Source of the DNA: Shimia marina
GTDB taxonomy: Bacteria; Pseudomonadota; Alphaproteobacteria; Rhodobacterales; Rhodobacteraceae
NCBI RefSeq assembly: GCF_001458175.1
Contig: NZ_CYPW01000018.1
Coordinates: forward strand, 89,861 to 133,094
Direction of reading: 5' to 3'
DNA length: 43,234 nt
A program made the translations under genes and the position numbers. The notes below the pieces were generated by a model, which saw nothing but the letters and a program-made list of their open reading frames with translations, was not told the origin of the DNA and did no database searches. The stretch's first letter is position 1. The number at the start of each line of letters is the position of its first letter. Below are positions 1 to 7,505 of this stretch, piece by piece.

Positions 1-1
1 T

Positions 2-454
2 GTGGCCAAGGCAACTCCCGACGTGCGGCAGGCCTTGCAGGCCCTGCATCAGGATTTGTGCAAAATGGTCGAGGACATGGGGCCGCAGATGGTGCGACAT
101 GGGCCAGCGCATGCGGATTTTACGCAGAAAAACCTGATCTGGGATGGGGCGCAGCTCTGGGGCGTCGATATTCAGGGCGCGCACCCGGCCCCCCTGTTGC
201 ATATGATGGCGCGGTTTTCTCTGGGACAGAATGTGTGGCGCAGGCCACAGGATTTGGCGGCATTGCATCCGGCGCGGTTTTCGGCTGGCGCAGATTTTGC
301 GCAGGTGTTTCGCTTTGCTTTGGGCTGGGAGATGTACCGCCGTTACAGCGGGCGGGCCTATGCCAACCAGACTGGGTTGGTTTGCGATGACATTGCATTT
401 TTCCTGTCGGGGTGGATGCCTCCGGCAGCGGTGGCCAGCAAAGCCGCGACATAG
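2..454 (+). CDS. Aminoglycoside/choline-kinase-like phosphotransferase, C-terminal part
   Basis: The reading frame is open at the left edge, so this is the last 150 residues or so of a longer protein; family members are about 300 residues long. It shows the phosphotransferase catalytic signature H37-x-D39-x(4)-N44 followed by a metal-binding aspartate in GVDIQG (D56), as in APH and choline-kinase-like enzymes. The GTG at position 2 is probably internal and not the true start. The substrate cannot be told from this fragment. A GNAT acetyltransferase follows 15 bases downstream on the same strand, so the two may be co-transcribed. Family assignment is fairly safe; a resistance role should not be assumed. 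Confidence 0.75.
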   Translation: MAKATPDVRQALQALHQDLCKMVEDMGPQMVRHGPAHADFTQKNLIWDGAQLWGVDIQGAHPAPLLHMMARFSLGQNVWRRPQDLAALHPARFSAGADFAQVFRFALGWEMYRRYSGRAYANQTGLVCDDIAFFLSGWMPPAAVASKAAT

Positions 455-469
455 CAAAGGGTAAGGCAT

Positions 470-1318
470 ATGGTGTGGCGTGAGGTGACAGAGCGTGATT
501 TGACCTGGATGGAGGATTTCCTGCGGGTCCACATGCAGAGTTCGATGTTTTTTCTCAGTAACTTGCGGGAGTATGGCCTGCAGGGGGCAGAGGACCGTGC
601 CATGCGTATCTGGGCGCTTGAGGACGGGCGCAAAGGGCTTTTTGCGCTGTCCAATGGCGGTATGATCCTGATGCAGGCGCCGGAGGCGTCTGAGGCAGAC
701 TGGCGCGCGGCGGCAGAGCTATGCAAAGGGCGGGCGTTGATTGGCTGCCTTGGGGAAGGCGCTCAGGTGGCGGCATTTATGCCGCTGGCTGGCTTGGATC
801 AGCGGAAGATGTCTCTCAATGAGCGGGAGCCGGGCTATCGTTTGGATCTGGGTCAGATGCGGGTGCCCGATTGCAGCGGTTTCACGCTGACCCCGCTGGA
901 TGCGCAATATCGGGATTTGGCCATCGCGTGGCGCAGTGTCTATCATGGCGAGGTGCTCGGCACCCCGGCAGAGGCATGCGAAGAGGCCGCAACACGTGAC
1001 ATTGACGGATGTCTGGAAAGAGACAGTCATCGGATGCTGCTTAAAGACGGTGTGGTCGTGAGCATGACCGGGTTCAACGCCACATTGCCGGATACTGTGC
1101 AGATTGGTGGTGTCTATACGCCACCGGAGCTGCGCGGGCAGGGTCTGGCGCGGCGGGCTGTTGCGCTGCATTTGATTGAGGCGCGCGCGAAAGGCGTGGC
1201 GCATGCCATTCTGTTTGCCGCCAATGAGGCCGCGGCGCGGGCTTATGAAGCGATTGGATTTGAACGCAACGGGACTTTTTCCCTGATGCTGTTTCATGCA
1301 GAAGAGGAGACGGCATGA
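470..1318 (+). CDS. GNAT family N-acetyltransferase
   Basis: A 282-residue protein whose C-terminal half carries the GNAT fold. Acetyl-CoA-binding motif A is visible as a beta strand (QIGGVYT) followed by the pyrophosphate loop R222-G-Q-G-L-A, and a later NEAAARAYEAIGF segment matches motif B. The N-terminal ~140 residues look like a second, degenerate GNAT-like half, as in two-domain members of the family. It begins at an ATG 15 bases after the phosphotransferase stop, and its end overlaps the next gene by ATGA, which indicates translational coupling. The acceptor substrate is unknown. Confidence 0.85.
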   Translation: MVWREVTERDLTWMEDFLRVHMQSSMFFLSNLREYGLQGAEDRAMRIWALEDGRKGLFALSNGGMILMQAPEASEADWRAAAELCKGRALIGCLGEGAQVAAFMPLAGLDQRKMSLNEREPGYRLDLGQMRVPDCSGFTLTPLDAQYRDLAIAWRSVYHGEVLGTPAEACEEAATRDIDGCLERDSHRMLLKDGVVVSMTGFNATLPDTVQIGGVYTPPELRGQGLARRAVALHLIEARAKGVAHAILFAANEAAARAYEAIGFERNGTFSLMLFHAEEETA

Positions 1319-1839
1319 GTTTTATCCGACCAGAAGCCCGCGCGGCGGTGGTGCAGTGGCGTGAAGCGGTGATTGGGGCGGCTGTGCTGCTGCTTGGTCT
1401 TTGGGGGGCGAGCGGCTTTGGCCTTGTGAAGTGGCTGGGCGTGGCCTTGGTGGCGCTGGGGGCTGTGCTGATTGTCAGCGGTTTGCAACGTGGGCGGTTT
1501 CGCACCGGAAGTGGTGGCCCCGGCGTGGTGCAGGTGGATGAGGGGCAGGTTGCCTATTTTGGTCCGCTCAATGGCGGCAGCGTGGCGGTGCGCAGTCTCA
1601 GCCGCGTGGTCCTGGATGGGCGCAGCCGCCCCGCCGTCTGGGCGCTTTATGAGCCGGGGCAGGCACCACTTCACATTCCCGTCAATGCCGCAGGGGCGGA
1701 GGCACTGTTTGATGCCTTTGCCAGCCTAGAGGGCATGCGCACCGAACATATGCTGCAACAACTTAAGGCTGTGTCGGATCAACCGGTTGTGATCTGGACA
1801 AAAGGGGATCGCGACAGTCAGGGGCGCAGGCTGCATTGA
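1315..1839 (+). CDS. Small membrane protein of unknown function
   Basis: I do not recognise the family. The 174-residue protein has two closely spaced hydrophobic segments near its N-terminus (about residues 17-34 and 39-56), then a soluble portion with many beta-prone stretches (VVQVDEGQVAYFGP, VAVRSLSRVVLDG). The topology suggests a hairpin membrane anchor with a cytoplasmic domain of about 115 residues. Its ATG overlaps the stop of the GNAT gene by four bases, so it is likely translated from the same message. No catalytic motif is visible. Confidence 0.7.
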   Translation: MSFIRPEARAAVVQWREAVIGAAVLLLGLWGASGFGLVKWLGVALVALGAVLIVSGLQRGRFRTGSGGPGVVQVDEGQVAYFGPLNGGSVAVRSLSRVVLDGRSRPAVWALYEPGQAPLHIPVNAAGAEALFDAFASLEGMRTEHMLQQLKAVSDQPVVIWTKGDRDSQGRRLH

Positions 1840-1902
1840 CACCGCTGTGAAATCAGATCACCACTGATTTTCAAAATTGTCTTCAGGAGCAGAGCAAACG
1901 CT

Positions 1903-3273
1903 ATGTCCATTCCTCAGTCCGGTGGTGGCCCGATCGAACACCACGATCAGTTGGCCGAATATCTCAGCTCTGGTTGCAAGCCCAAAGAAGACTGGCGCAT
2001 TGGCACGGAGCACGAGAAGTTCGGCTATTGCAAAGACAGCCTGAAACCCCTGCCATATGAGGGCGAGCGCTCTATTCTGGCGGTGCTGGAAGGGCTGCGC
2101 GATGGCCATGGCTGGACCCCTCTGCAAGAGGGCGGCAAGCTGATTGGGCTGGAAAAAGATGGCGCCAATGTGAGCCTTGAGCCCGGCGGACAACTGGAGC
2201 TGTCTGGTGCGCCTCTGGAGAGTATTCATCAGACCTGTGATGAGGTGAATCAGCACCTCAAGGACGTGAAAGACATCGCCGACAAGATCGGCGTGGGCTT
2301 CATCGGGTTGGGCTCGGCCCCGATCTGGAGCCATGACGAGATGCCGGTGATGCCCAAAGGGCGTTACAAGCTGATGACCGATTACATGGACCGCGTGGGC
2401 ACCATGGGTAAGGTCATGATGTACCGGACATGTACGGTGCAGGTGAACATCGACTTTTCAAGTGAAGCGGACATGGTGCAAAAACTGCGCGTGGCGCTGG
2501 CGTTGCAGCCGGTGGCCAATGCGCTGTTTGCCAATTCACCGTTTCTGGATGGCAAGCCCAATGGCGTGAAATCGACCCGTGGGCTGGTGTGGCGCAATCT
2601 GGATGAGGACCGCACCGGCATGCTGCCCTTCGTGTTTGACGAGGGTTTTGGCTTTGAGCGCTGGGTGCAATATGCGTTGGATGTGCCGATGTATTTTGTC
2701 TACCGCGACGGGAAATATATCGATGCGCTGGGCATGAGCTTCCGTGATTTCCTCAAGGGCGAACTGCCTGCCTTGCCCGGTGAAATGCCCACCCTGAGCG
2801 ATTGGGCGGATCATCTCACCACGGCCTTCCCGGAGGCGCGGATCAAGAAATTCATGGAGATGCGCGGGGCAGATGGTGGCCCGTGGCGGCGGCTCTGTGC
2901 GCTGCCTGCCTTCTGGGTTGGCCTGATGTATGATCAGTCTTCGCTCGATGCGGCCTGGGATCTGGTGAAAGACTGGAATGCGGAGACCCGTGAGGCGTTG
3001 CGTGTGGCCGCCAGTGAACAGGCGCTTCAGGCGCAGGTCGGCAAGATCAACATGCATGAGTTGGCGCGCGAAGTGCTGGAGATTTCTGAAGCAGGTCTGA
3101 AGGCACGCGGCATGGCCGGGGCCGGTGGGCTGGTGCCGGATGAGACCCATTTCCTCAACGCGCTGAAAGAAAGTGTGGAGAGTGGGCAAGTGCCTGCGGA
3201 TGAGCTGTTGGCACAGTATCATGGCGATTGGAACGGCGATCTGACCAAGATCTACGGGGCTTATAGTTACTGA
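1903..3273 (+). CDS. gshA: Glutamate-cysteine ligase (plant type)
   Basis: Catalyses the ATP-dependent joining of L-glutamate and L-cysteine, the first and usually rate-limiting step of glutathione synthesis, in the cytosol. The 456-residue length and the N-terminal IGTEHEKFG (E36, E38 as metal/substrate ligands) fit the plant-type class found in alphaproteobacteria and not the longer E. coli GshA. Further family-like blocks include LEPGGQLELSGAP and MYRTCTVQVNIDF. An AGGAG lies at 1885-1889, rather far (13 bases) from the ATG. The gene stands alone, with gshB not in the window. It ends close to a convergent gene. Confidence 0.93.
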   Translation: MSIPQSGGGPIEHHDQLAEYLSSGCKPKEDWRIGTEHEKFGYCKDSLKPLPYEGERSILAVLEGLRDGHGWTPLQEGGKLIGLEKDGANVSLEPGGQLELSGAPLESIHQTCDEVNQHLKDVKDIADKIGVGFIGLGSAPIWSHDEMPVMPKGRYKLMTDYMDRVGTMGKVMMYRTCTVQVNIDFSSEADMVQKLRVALALQPVANALFANSPFLDGKPNGVKSTRGLVWRNLDEDRTGMLPFVFDEGFGFERWVQYALDVPMYFVYRDGKYIDALGMSFRDFLKGELPALPGEMPTLSDWADHLTTAFPEARIKKFMEMRGADGGPWRRLCALPAFWVGLMYDQSSLDAAWDLVKDWNAETREALRVAASEQALQAQVGKINMHELAREVLEISEAGLKARGMAGAGGLVPDETHFLNALKESVESGQVPADELLAQYHGDWNGDLTKIYGAYSY

Positions 3274-3293
3274 TCCAGAGGGTCACCGATTGA

Positions 3294-3328
3294 GATGAGG
3301 CCAAGATCTAAATCAGATAGGCCTCATC
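3294..3328. terminator. Inverted repeat between convergent genes
   Basis: GATGAGGCC (3294-3302) and GGCCTCATC (3320-3328) are perfect 9-base inverted arms with a 17-base loop. It sits between the end of gshA and the last codons of the minus-strand gene. There is no U-tract on either side, so its role as a bidirectional terminator is only suggested by position. Confidence 0.4.
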
Positions 3329-3748
3329 GTGACACTCTGGTGGAAAGCTGGCGAGGCTTTCGGCGGGCAAATCCAAATGAGCGAGCGCTTCTGGAAAGCC
3401 GGTGACGATGTCGATGGTGACGAGATCGTCTTCCAGCATGGTGAGCGCCTGAAACATTTGGGCCAGATGTCCGGTGAGCGTGGAATTGCACACGATGCAG
3501 ATATGCACCTGTTCGCCGCGAATGCGGTAACGCTCGTGGGTCAGTGTGGCAAATTTCAGCATTTCCCGGAAGCCGATGTCGGCGTCTGTCACATCCTGAA
3601 GGTTCACAACCTGCGGCATTCCGGGCTTGTATAGTGGATCAGAGTGCATGCATTCTGACGAACCGGAAAGATCCGCCATTGTGATCGCACCGCTGAACCG
3701 TCGATAGGCCACGCCGGTCGGTTTCAGTATGGACGTGTGAATCGGCAT
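3308..3748 (-). CDS. Conserved hypothetical protein, tandem paralogue A
   Basis: A soluble protein of 146 residues with no signal peptide. It shares a layout with the next minus-strand gene: N-terminal MPI-T-ILKP with YRRFSGAITMADL, a central DIGFREM motif, and a C-terminal GFPEALAHLDLPAESL segment. The pattern of short alternating strands and helices reminds me of the STAS/SpoIIAA-like single-domain proteins common as Roseobacter hypotheticals, but that is a fold-level impression only. The intergenic stretch upstream (3749-3878) is AT-rich and may hold its own promoter. Function unknown. Confidence 0.7.
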   Translation of the reverse strand: MPIHTSILKPTGVAYRRFSGAITMADLSGSSECMHSDPLYKPGMPQVVNLQDVTDADIGFREMLKFATLTHERYRIRGEQVHICIVCNSTLTGHLAQMFQALTMLEDDLVTIDIVTGFPEALAHLDLPAESLASFPPECHDEAYLI

Positions 3749-3878
3749 TCAAATTCCAAAACATGAATTTTTCAAAATCAAATTGGACTGGTTGGTTCAA
3801 TAAAACAACAAAGATTTCAGTCGGATGATCTAAATGGTGTCCAAAAGGTCAATTATCTAGCGCCCGTGCCGACGCGCG

Positions 3879-4343
3879 TTAGGTGTCGTCTTGAGTGCGC
3901 TGGTCGATGAGGTGGGCTTCTGTCAGGCAGCCCTCAGGGAGAAGAGGCAGCAGATCTGCGGGCAAGTCCAGAAGTGCGAAGACTTCAGGGTAACCTGCGA
4001 GTACATGAACATGACCAGACTCTCCACTGAGGTCGATGAAGGTTTGGTACATCTCGATCGCATCTAAAACTGGGTTCTTGGACAAGATCATGATGTGTTC
4101 AGTCGCACCGCCACGGGCGTTGTTGTAGGCCTGCACATCCAATGCGAAGGTTTTCATTTCGTCAAAGCCGATGTCCACCGCGGTTATGTCCAAGTGGTCT
4201 TCGACTTCATTCATGCTGGGACGGTAGTCCGGGTGTGCGTGCGCCTTTGCAACGGCCTGTCTGATTTCTGCCATTGTGATCTTGCCGGAATAACGGCGCA
4301 GCACCAGCGAAAGCTCTGGAAGAATATGCGTTGAGATTGGCAT
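3879..4343 (-). CDS. Conserved hypothetical protein, tandem paralogue B
   Basis: A 154-residue soluble protein clearly related to its downstream neighbour at 3308-3748. Shared positions include the start MPI-T-ILPE, the LRRYSGKITMAEI block, an AVDIGFDEM motif in the centre, AGYPEVFALLDLPADLL near the end, and the final L-P-x-x-C-x-x-E-A-x-LI. The two genes lie head-to-tail 130 bases apart, so a local duplication followed by divergence is the simplest reading. No catalytic residues are evident. The fold may be STAS-like; function is unknown. Confidence 0.7.
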   Translation of the reverse strand: MPISTHILPELSLVLRRYSGKITMAEIRQAVAKAHAHPDYRPSMNEVEDHLDITAVDIGFDEMKTFALDVQAYNNARGGATEHIMILSKNPVLDAIEMYQTFIDLSGESGHVHVLAGYPEVFALLDLPADLLPLLPEGCLTEAHLIDQRTQDDT

Positions 4344-4928
4344 GATCAGGCTCCCTGAAGTGCTGGGTAAGACGTCGGCGGGGGAGTAAAGGTGTTTGGA
4401 ACTGAATTCAATTTGGTACGATCTAAGAATGGGGTGTCAGTGATACGATGAAACTCTTAACAAGGTGCAATTGTGCTTTTGTTTGTGCATTTGCGATCAA
4501 TCATCGCCTCTTATGTGGGCGTTAGGCAAAGTTTTTTTCGCCCAAGGCCGCTTTTTTATCGACCGGTGCGTTGGCAAAATATGTGACGTACATGGGGGTG
4601 GTCATGCAACCCATCGATGTGGGCTTTCGCGTTTGTCGGAGTTTTAGGCCTTATTTAAAGCGTGCTGGGAAGAGGTGGCGGGGGCGGGTTTTCACATGGG
4701 AATCTTGGGCGCACGCGGAGCGTGTTTCTGCTTTGAATAAAGTGGTTATCTGACGTGAGCGTCAAAGGTTCTGACGTGGCACGGCTGCCTGCGCGTTAGC
4801 AGATCATCAATCAATCTATGTGCATTTAAAGCAATGAGTTTGGAAGAAACGTGACTGTGTCCTCTGGCATCGGCTGCGTTTCGTGGCGGGCGCCTGTGTG
4901 GTGACCGTCGCCAGAATGGAGAGTTTGA
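4344..4928. other. Gene-free interval upstream of uxaC
   Basis: About 585 bases with no convincing gene. Two short open frames (4465-4647 and 4571-4753) overlap each other and have no ribosome-binding site or recognisable protein character. The sequence is more AT-rich than its surroundings. A small inverted repeat TGACG-N4-CGTCA lies at 4751-4764, and a second TCTGACGTG follows a few bases later; this could be a regulator site for uxaC but no match to a known operator is claimed. Confidence 0.5.
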
Positions 4929-6347
4929 GTGATGACCCCCGCCTTCAGCAATTTGATCGGAACCGGCACGCCGATTTTGACGCTGTCAGATGCCGCACAG
5001 GACATTTATGACAGTGTGCGTGATCTGCCGATTGTGTCGCCGCATGGTCACTGTGATCCACGTTGGTTTGCTGAAAACACCCCTTTTGCGGATCCGGTGG
5101 AGGTCTTGATCCATCCCGATCAGGGCGTGTTGCGCATGCTTTACAGCCAAGGTGTCTCTCTGGAGGATTTGGGTGTTGGTGTGGCCGCGCATCAGAGAGA
5201 GGGGCGGGCGATATTCAGAACCTTTGCACGCCATTTTCATAAGTTCCGGGGCACGCCTACGGACCTTTGGATGGCGACCACATTGGCGCGGATTTTTGGG
5301 ATCACCGCCCCTTTGAATGCGGATAACGCCGATGCGGTCTATGATAAGATCGATGCGGAGATCAAATCCACTCAGATGTACCCGCATGCATTGCTTGCGA
5401 GCTTCAACATTGAGGTTTTGGCGACGACGGACAGTGCGCTGGATGACTTGGCCCATCACAAGGCCGCGCGGAAGCATAAATTGCGCGGCAAGGTCGTGCC
5501 TACTTTTTGTCCCGATGCGGTGCTGGATCCACGCCGGGGGGACTTTAAAGCGAATGTGGTCAAACTGGCGGAGATCACCGATCAGGATACCTCTTCGTTT
5601 GAGGGGTATCTTGAAGCCCTGCGGGACCGCCGGGCCTATTTCATGGCGTATGGGGCGACCGCAACGGTGCACAGCCTGCCGGAGCTTGGCACCTGTTACA
5701 TGACGGAGCGACGCGCGGCGACGCTTTTTGCCAAAGCAATGGGCGGCAAGATTGCTCCAAAGGAGGCGCAGAGCCTCTATGGGCATATGCTCACGGAAAT
5801 GGCGCAAATGTCGGCTGAGGATGGTCTGGTGATGCAGATCCATGCGGGCACGCGTGTGAATACCAATAAAGAAATGTTTGAGCGGTTTGGGCCCAACACC
5901 GGCGCGGATGTTCCGCAGTCTGTAAACTTTATTGACGGTCTGGATGCGTTGTTGAACCGTGTTGGGCATTCACGCGACATCAACATTGTTGTGTTCACAC
6001 CGGATGCGTCAGCTTGTGAGCGTGAGCTGGCTCCGATGGCCGGGCATTGGCCGGCGCTGCGGCTGGGATCGCCGTGGCGGTTCCGTCATGGTGTTAATGG
6101 TATTGCACGGTATCTGGATCATGTGGTGGAAAGCACTGGCTATTGGAACCTCGCCGGTTTCAGTGACAACACGCGCGCTTTCATGTCCATCCCTGCACGC
6201 CACGATCTTTGGCGGCGGGGTGTCAGTCTGCATTTGGCGCAGCAGCGTCAGCGCGGCGTTCTTGGGCGCGGAGATGTGGATGAGATTGCCCAGATGCTAT
6301 GTCGGGATCTGGCCATTGATGCGTACAAGTTCAGTTCTTTTGTGTGA
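4929..6347 (+). CDS. uxaC: Glucuronate (uronate) isomerase
   Basis: Interconverts D-glucuronate and D-fructuronate, and D-galacturonate and D-tagaturonate, at the entry to hexuronate catabolism in the cytosol. The length of 472 residues is normal. The N-terminus has the amidohydrolase-like metal motif SPHGHCDPRWFAEN (H39, H41), and the C-terminus has the family-like LAGFSDNTRAFMSIPARHDLWRR. Start is ambiguous: GTG at 4929 or ATG at 4932, both served by GGAG at 4918-4921. No uxuB, uxuA or kinase genes are adjacent, so the rest of the pathway must be elsewhere. Confidence 0.92.
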   Translation: MMTPAFSNLIGTGTPILTLSDAAQDIYDSVRDLPIVSPHGHCDPRWFAENTPFADPVEVLIHPDQGVLRMLYSQGVSLEDLGVGVAAHQREGRAIFRTFARHFHKFRGTPTDLWMATTLARIFGITAPLNADNADAVYDKIDAEIKSTQMYPHALLASFNIEVLATTDSALDDLAHHKAARKHKLRGKVVPTFCPDAVLDPRRGDFKANVVKLAEITDQDTSSFEGYLEALRDRRAYFMAYGATATVHSLPELGTCYMTERRAATLFAKAMGGKIAPKEAQSLYGHMLTEMAQMSAEDGLVMQIHAGTRVNTNKEMFERFGPNTGADVPQSVNFIDGLDALLNRVGHSRDINIVVFTPDASACERELAPMAGHWPALRLGSPWRFRHGVNGIARYLDHVVESTGYWNLAGFSDNTRAFMSIPARHDLWRRGVSLHLAQQRQRGVLGRGDVDEIAQMLCRDLAIDAYKFSSFV

Positions 6348-6404
6348 TGATCCGCAATTTGCCGGTGTGTCGCCTGTGTTAGAGGCCGCGCTTGCGAACC
6401 GGGC

Positions 6405-6989
6405 GTGCCGTTGAGCCAGGCTGTGGTGGTCTATGGTGTGCAGGGCGGTTTGGGTCTTGCGCTGGCGCGCCGCTATGCGCGGCACATGATGCCGCAGGAC
6501 GCGCTTGTGCTGATTGTGCGGCCTTCTGAGAGCTTTGCGGAGACCATTGCAGAGGTGCGCGACCTTGCGCGCTGTCGGGTGTTTGGAGTGGCGGCTTGTG
6601 CGGGCGCTTCTGAGTGGCGAGTGAGGCAGTGCGCAGGGTTGGCTCAGGCCGCAGTGGTGCCGTGCTGTTTGGTTGTTCCAGTGGTGGCAGAGGAAGAGTT
6701 GCCAGAAGACGTGGCGGCACTGGTGCGGCAACTTCGCGTGCCTCAGGTCGCTCTGATCGGAGAGGCTTTGACGGCGCGGCGGATGGCGGCAAAGCTGCGC
6801 AGACAGGTTGCGGCGCAGGCCGTGTCCATCCGTGCGTTCTGTGCCGAAGCCTGTGCGACAACCAATGCCGCGCAGTTGCCGTCATTTTCTAAGAACAATG
6901 CGCGTGCGGGGCTGGCAGATGTGGTTGCGATGATGTCTTCTCCACATGGTCGACAACTCTGGCAGAGCAATCTGGTGGCGCGCTGCTGA
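6405..6989 (+). CDS. Rossmann-like short-chain-dehydrogenase-like protein, possibly decayed
   Basis: A 194-residue frame from a GTG start. The N-terminus (VVVYGVQGGLGLALARRYA) looks like the beta-alpha unit and glycine-rich nucleotide loop of short-chain dehydrogenases. However, I see no Ser-Tyr-x3-Lys catalytic set, and the protein is shorter than the usual 230-250 residues. It begins 57 bases after uxaC. The sequence directly downstream is clearly degenerate coding DNA, so this gene may itself be a fragment. Treat as a hypothetical protein; an NAD(P)-binding role is inference only. Confidence 0.45.
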   Translation: MPLSQAVVVYGVQGGLGLALARRYARHMMPQDALVLIVRPSESFAETIAEVRDLARCRVFGVAACAGASEWRVRQCAGLAQAAVVPCCLVVPVVAEEELPEDVAALVRQLRVPQVALIGEALTARRMAAKLRRQVAAQAVSIRAFCAEACATTNAAQLPSFSKNNARAGLADVVAMMSSPHGRQLWQSNLVARC

Positions 6990-7260
6990 ATTTGGCCGTG
7001 CGGGGCCATAAGGCAACCCGATCATCCGCGTTTGCGGCGCTGCCCGATGTGGCTGGCGCGATGGGCCTGCCGCTTCTGGAGATATAGAATGGCGATACGA
7101 TGTGGTCTGATTGGCCCCGGCATGAGGGGATAAGGGCACATTCGCACCCTCAATTTGCGTGAAAGACGGCACCGTGGGCAGGCATTGCATCTGAAGTTCT
7201 TAGGCAGGCGGACAGTGCGCGTGACGTGTGCGTTTGTCCGTTGGCGGCGCTGAAATCGGA
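6990..7260 (+). pseudogene. Decayed coding remnant of unrecognised family
   Basis: No intact gene covers this stretch. One frame reads protein-like through ALPDVAGAMGLPLLEI, meets TAG at 7085-7087, and continues as NGDTMWSDWPRHEG before further stops. This pattern of coherent coding text broken by a nonsense codon suggests an old gene fragment. I do not recognise the family. It lies between the Rossmann-like gene and the mutarotase remnant, so the whole 6990-7500 stretch appears to be decaying. Confidence 0.4.
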
Positions 7261-7262
7261 AG

Positions 7263-7505
7263 TATAGGGGCAAAATGCACTTTTTCACTGTCATGCCGGG
7301 CTTGCAGGTTTAGGATGGGGAAAATATCAACATCGCACAGCCCGGTTTGGATGGGCGCGTGATGGGGGCTTATGCGGGGCTCGCCATGGAGCCTCAGGTC
7401 TGGCTGGATGCCCATCACCACGAAGATTTTCCGCAGGCCGTTTTGCGGCCCGCAGAGCGCTATCACCAACAAACACAATTTGTCTTTTCGAAAGGGCAGA
7501 GATGA
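7263..7505 (+). pseudogene. Galactose mutarotase (aldose 1-epimerase) C-terminal remnant
   Basis: Reading the frame that ends at the TGA of 7503-7505 gives MHFFTVMPGLQV, a TAG stop at 7311-7313, then DGENINIAQPGLDGR and, further on, AGLAMEPQVWLDA, DFPQAVLRP and ERYHQQTQFVF. This matches the C-terminal order of GalM-family enzymes, including the conserved glutamate in the LEPQ-like motif and the VLRPGExY ending. The stop falls where GalM proteins normally have Tyr in a GLQVYDG-like motif, so a nonsense change of a Tyr codon is likely. No N-terminal two-thirds can be found upstream. Its TGA overlaps the ATG of the aldehyde dehydrogenase, as if once part of that operon. Confidence 0.7.

Noticed and set aside
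4465..4753. Two short overlapping frames before uxaC
   Set aside because: Both lack start signals and give Cys/Phe-rich or Arg-rich products without protein character.
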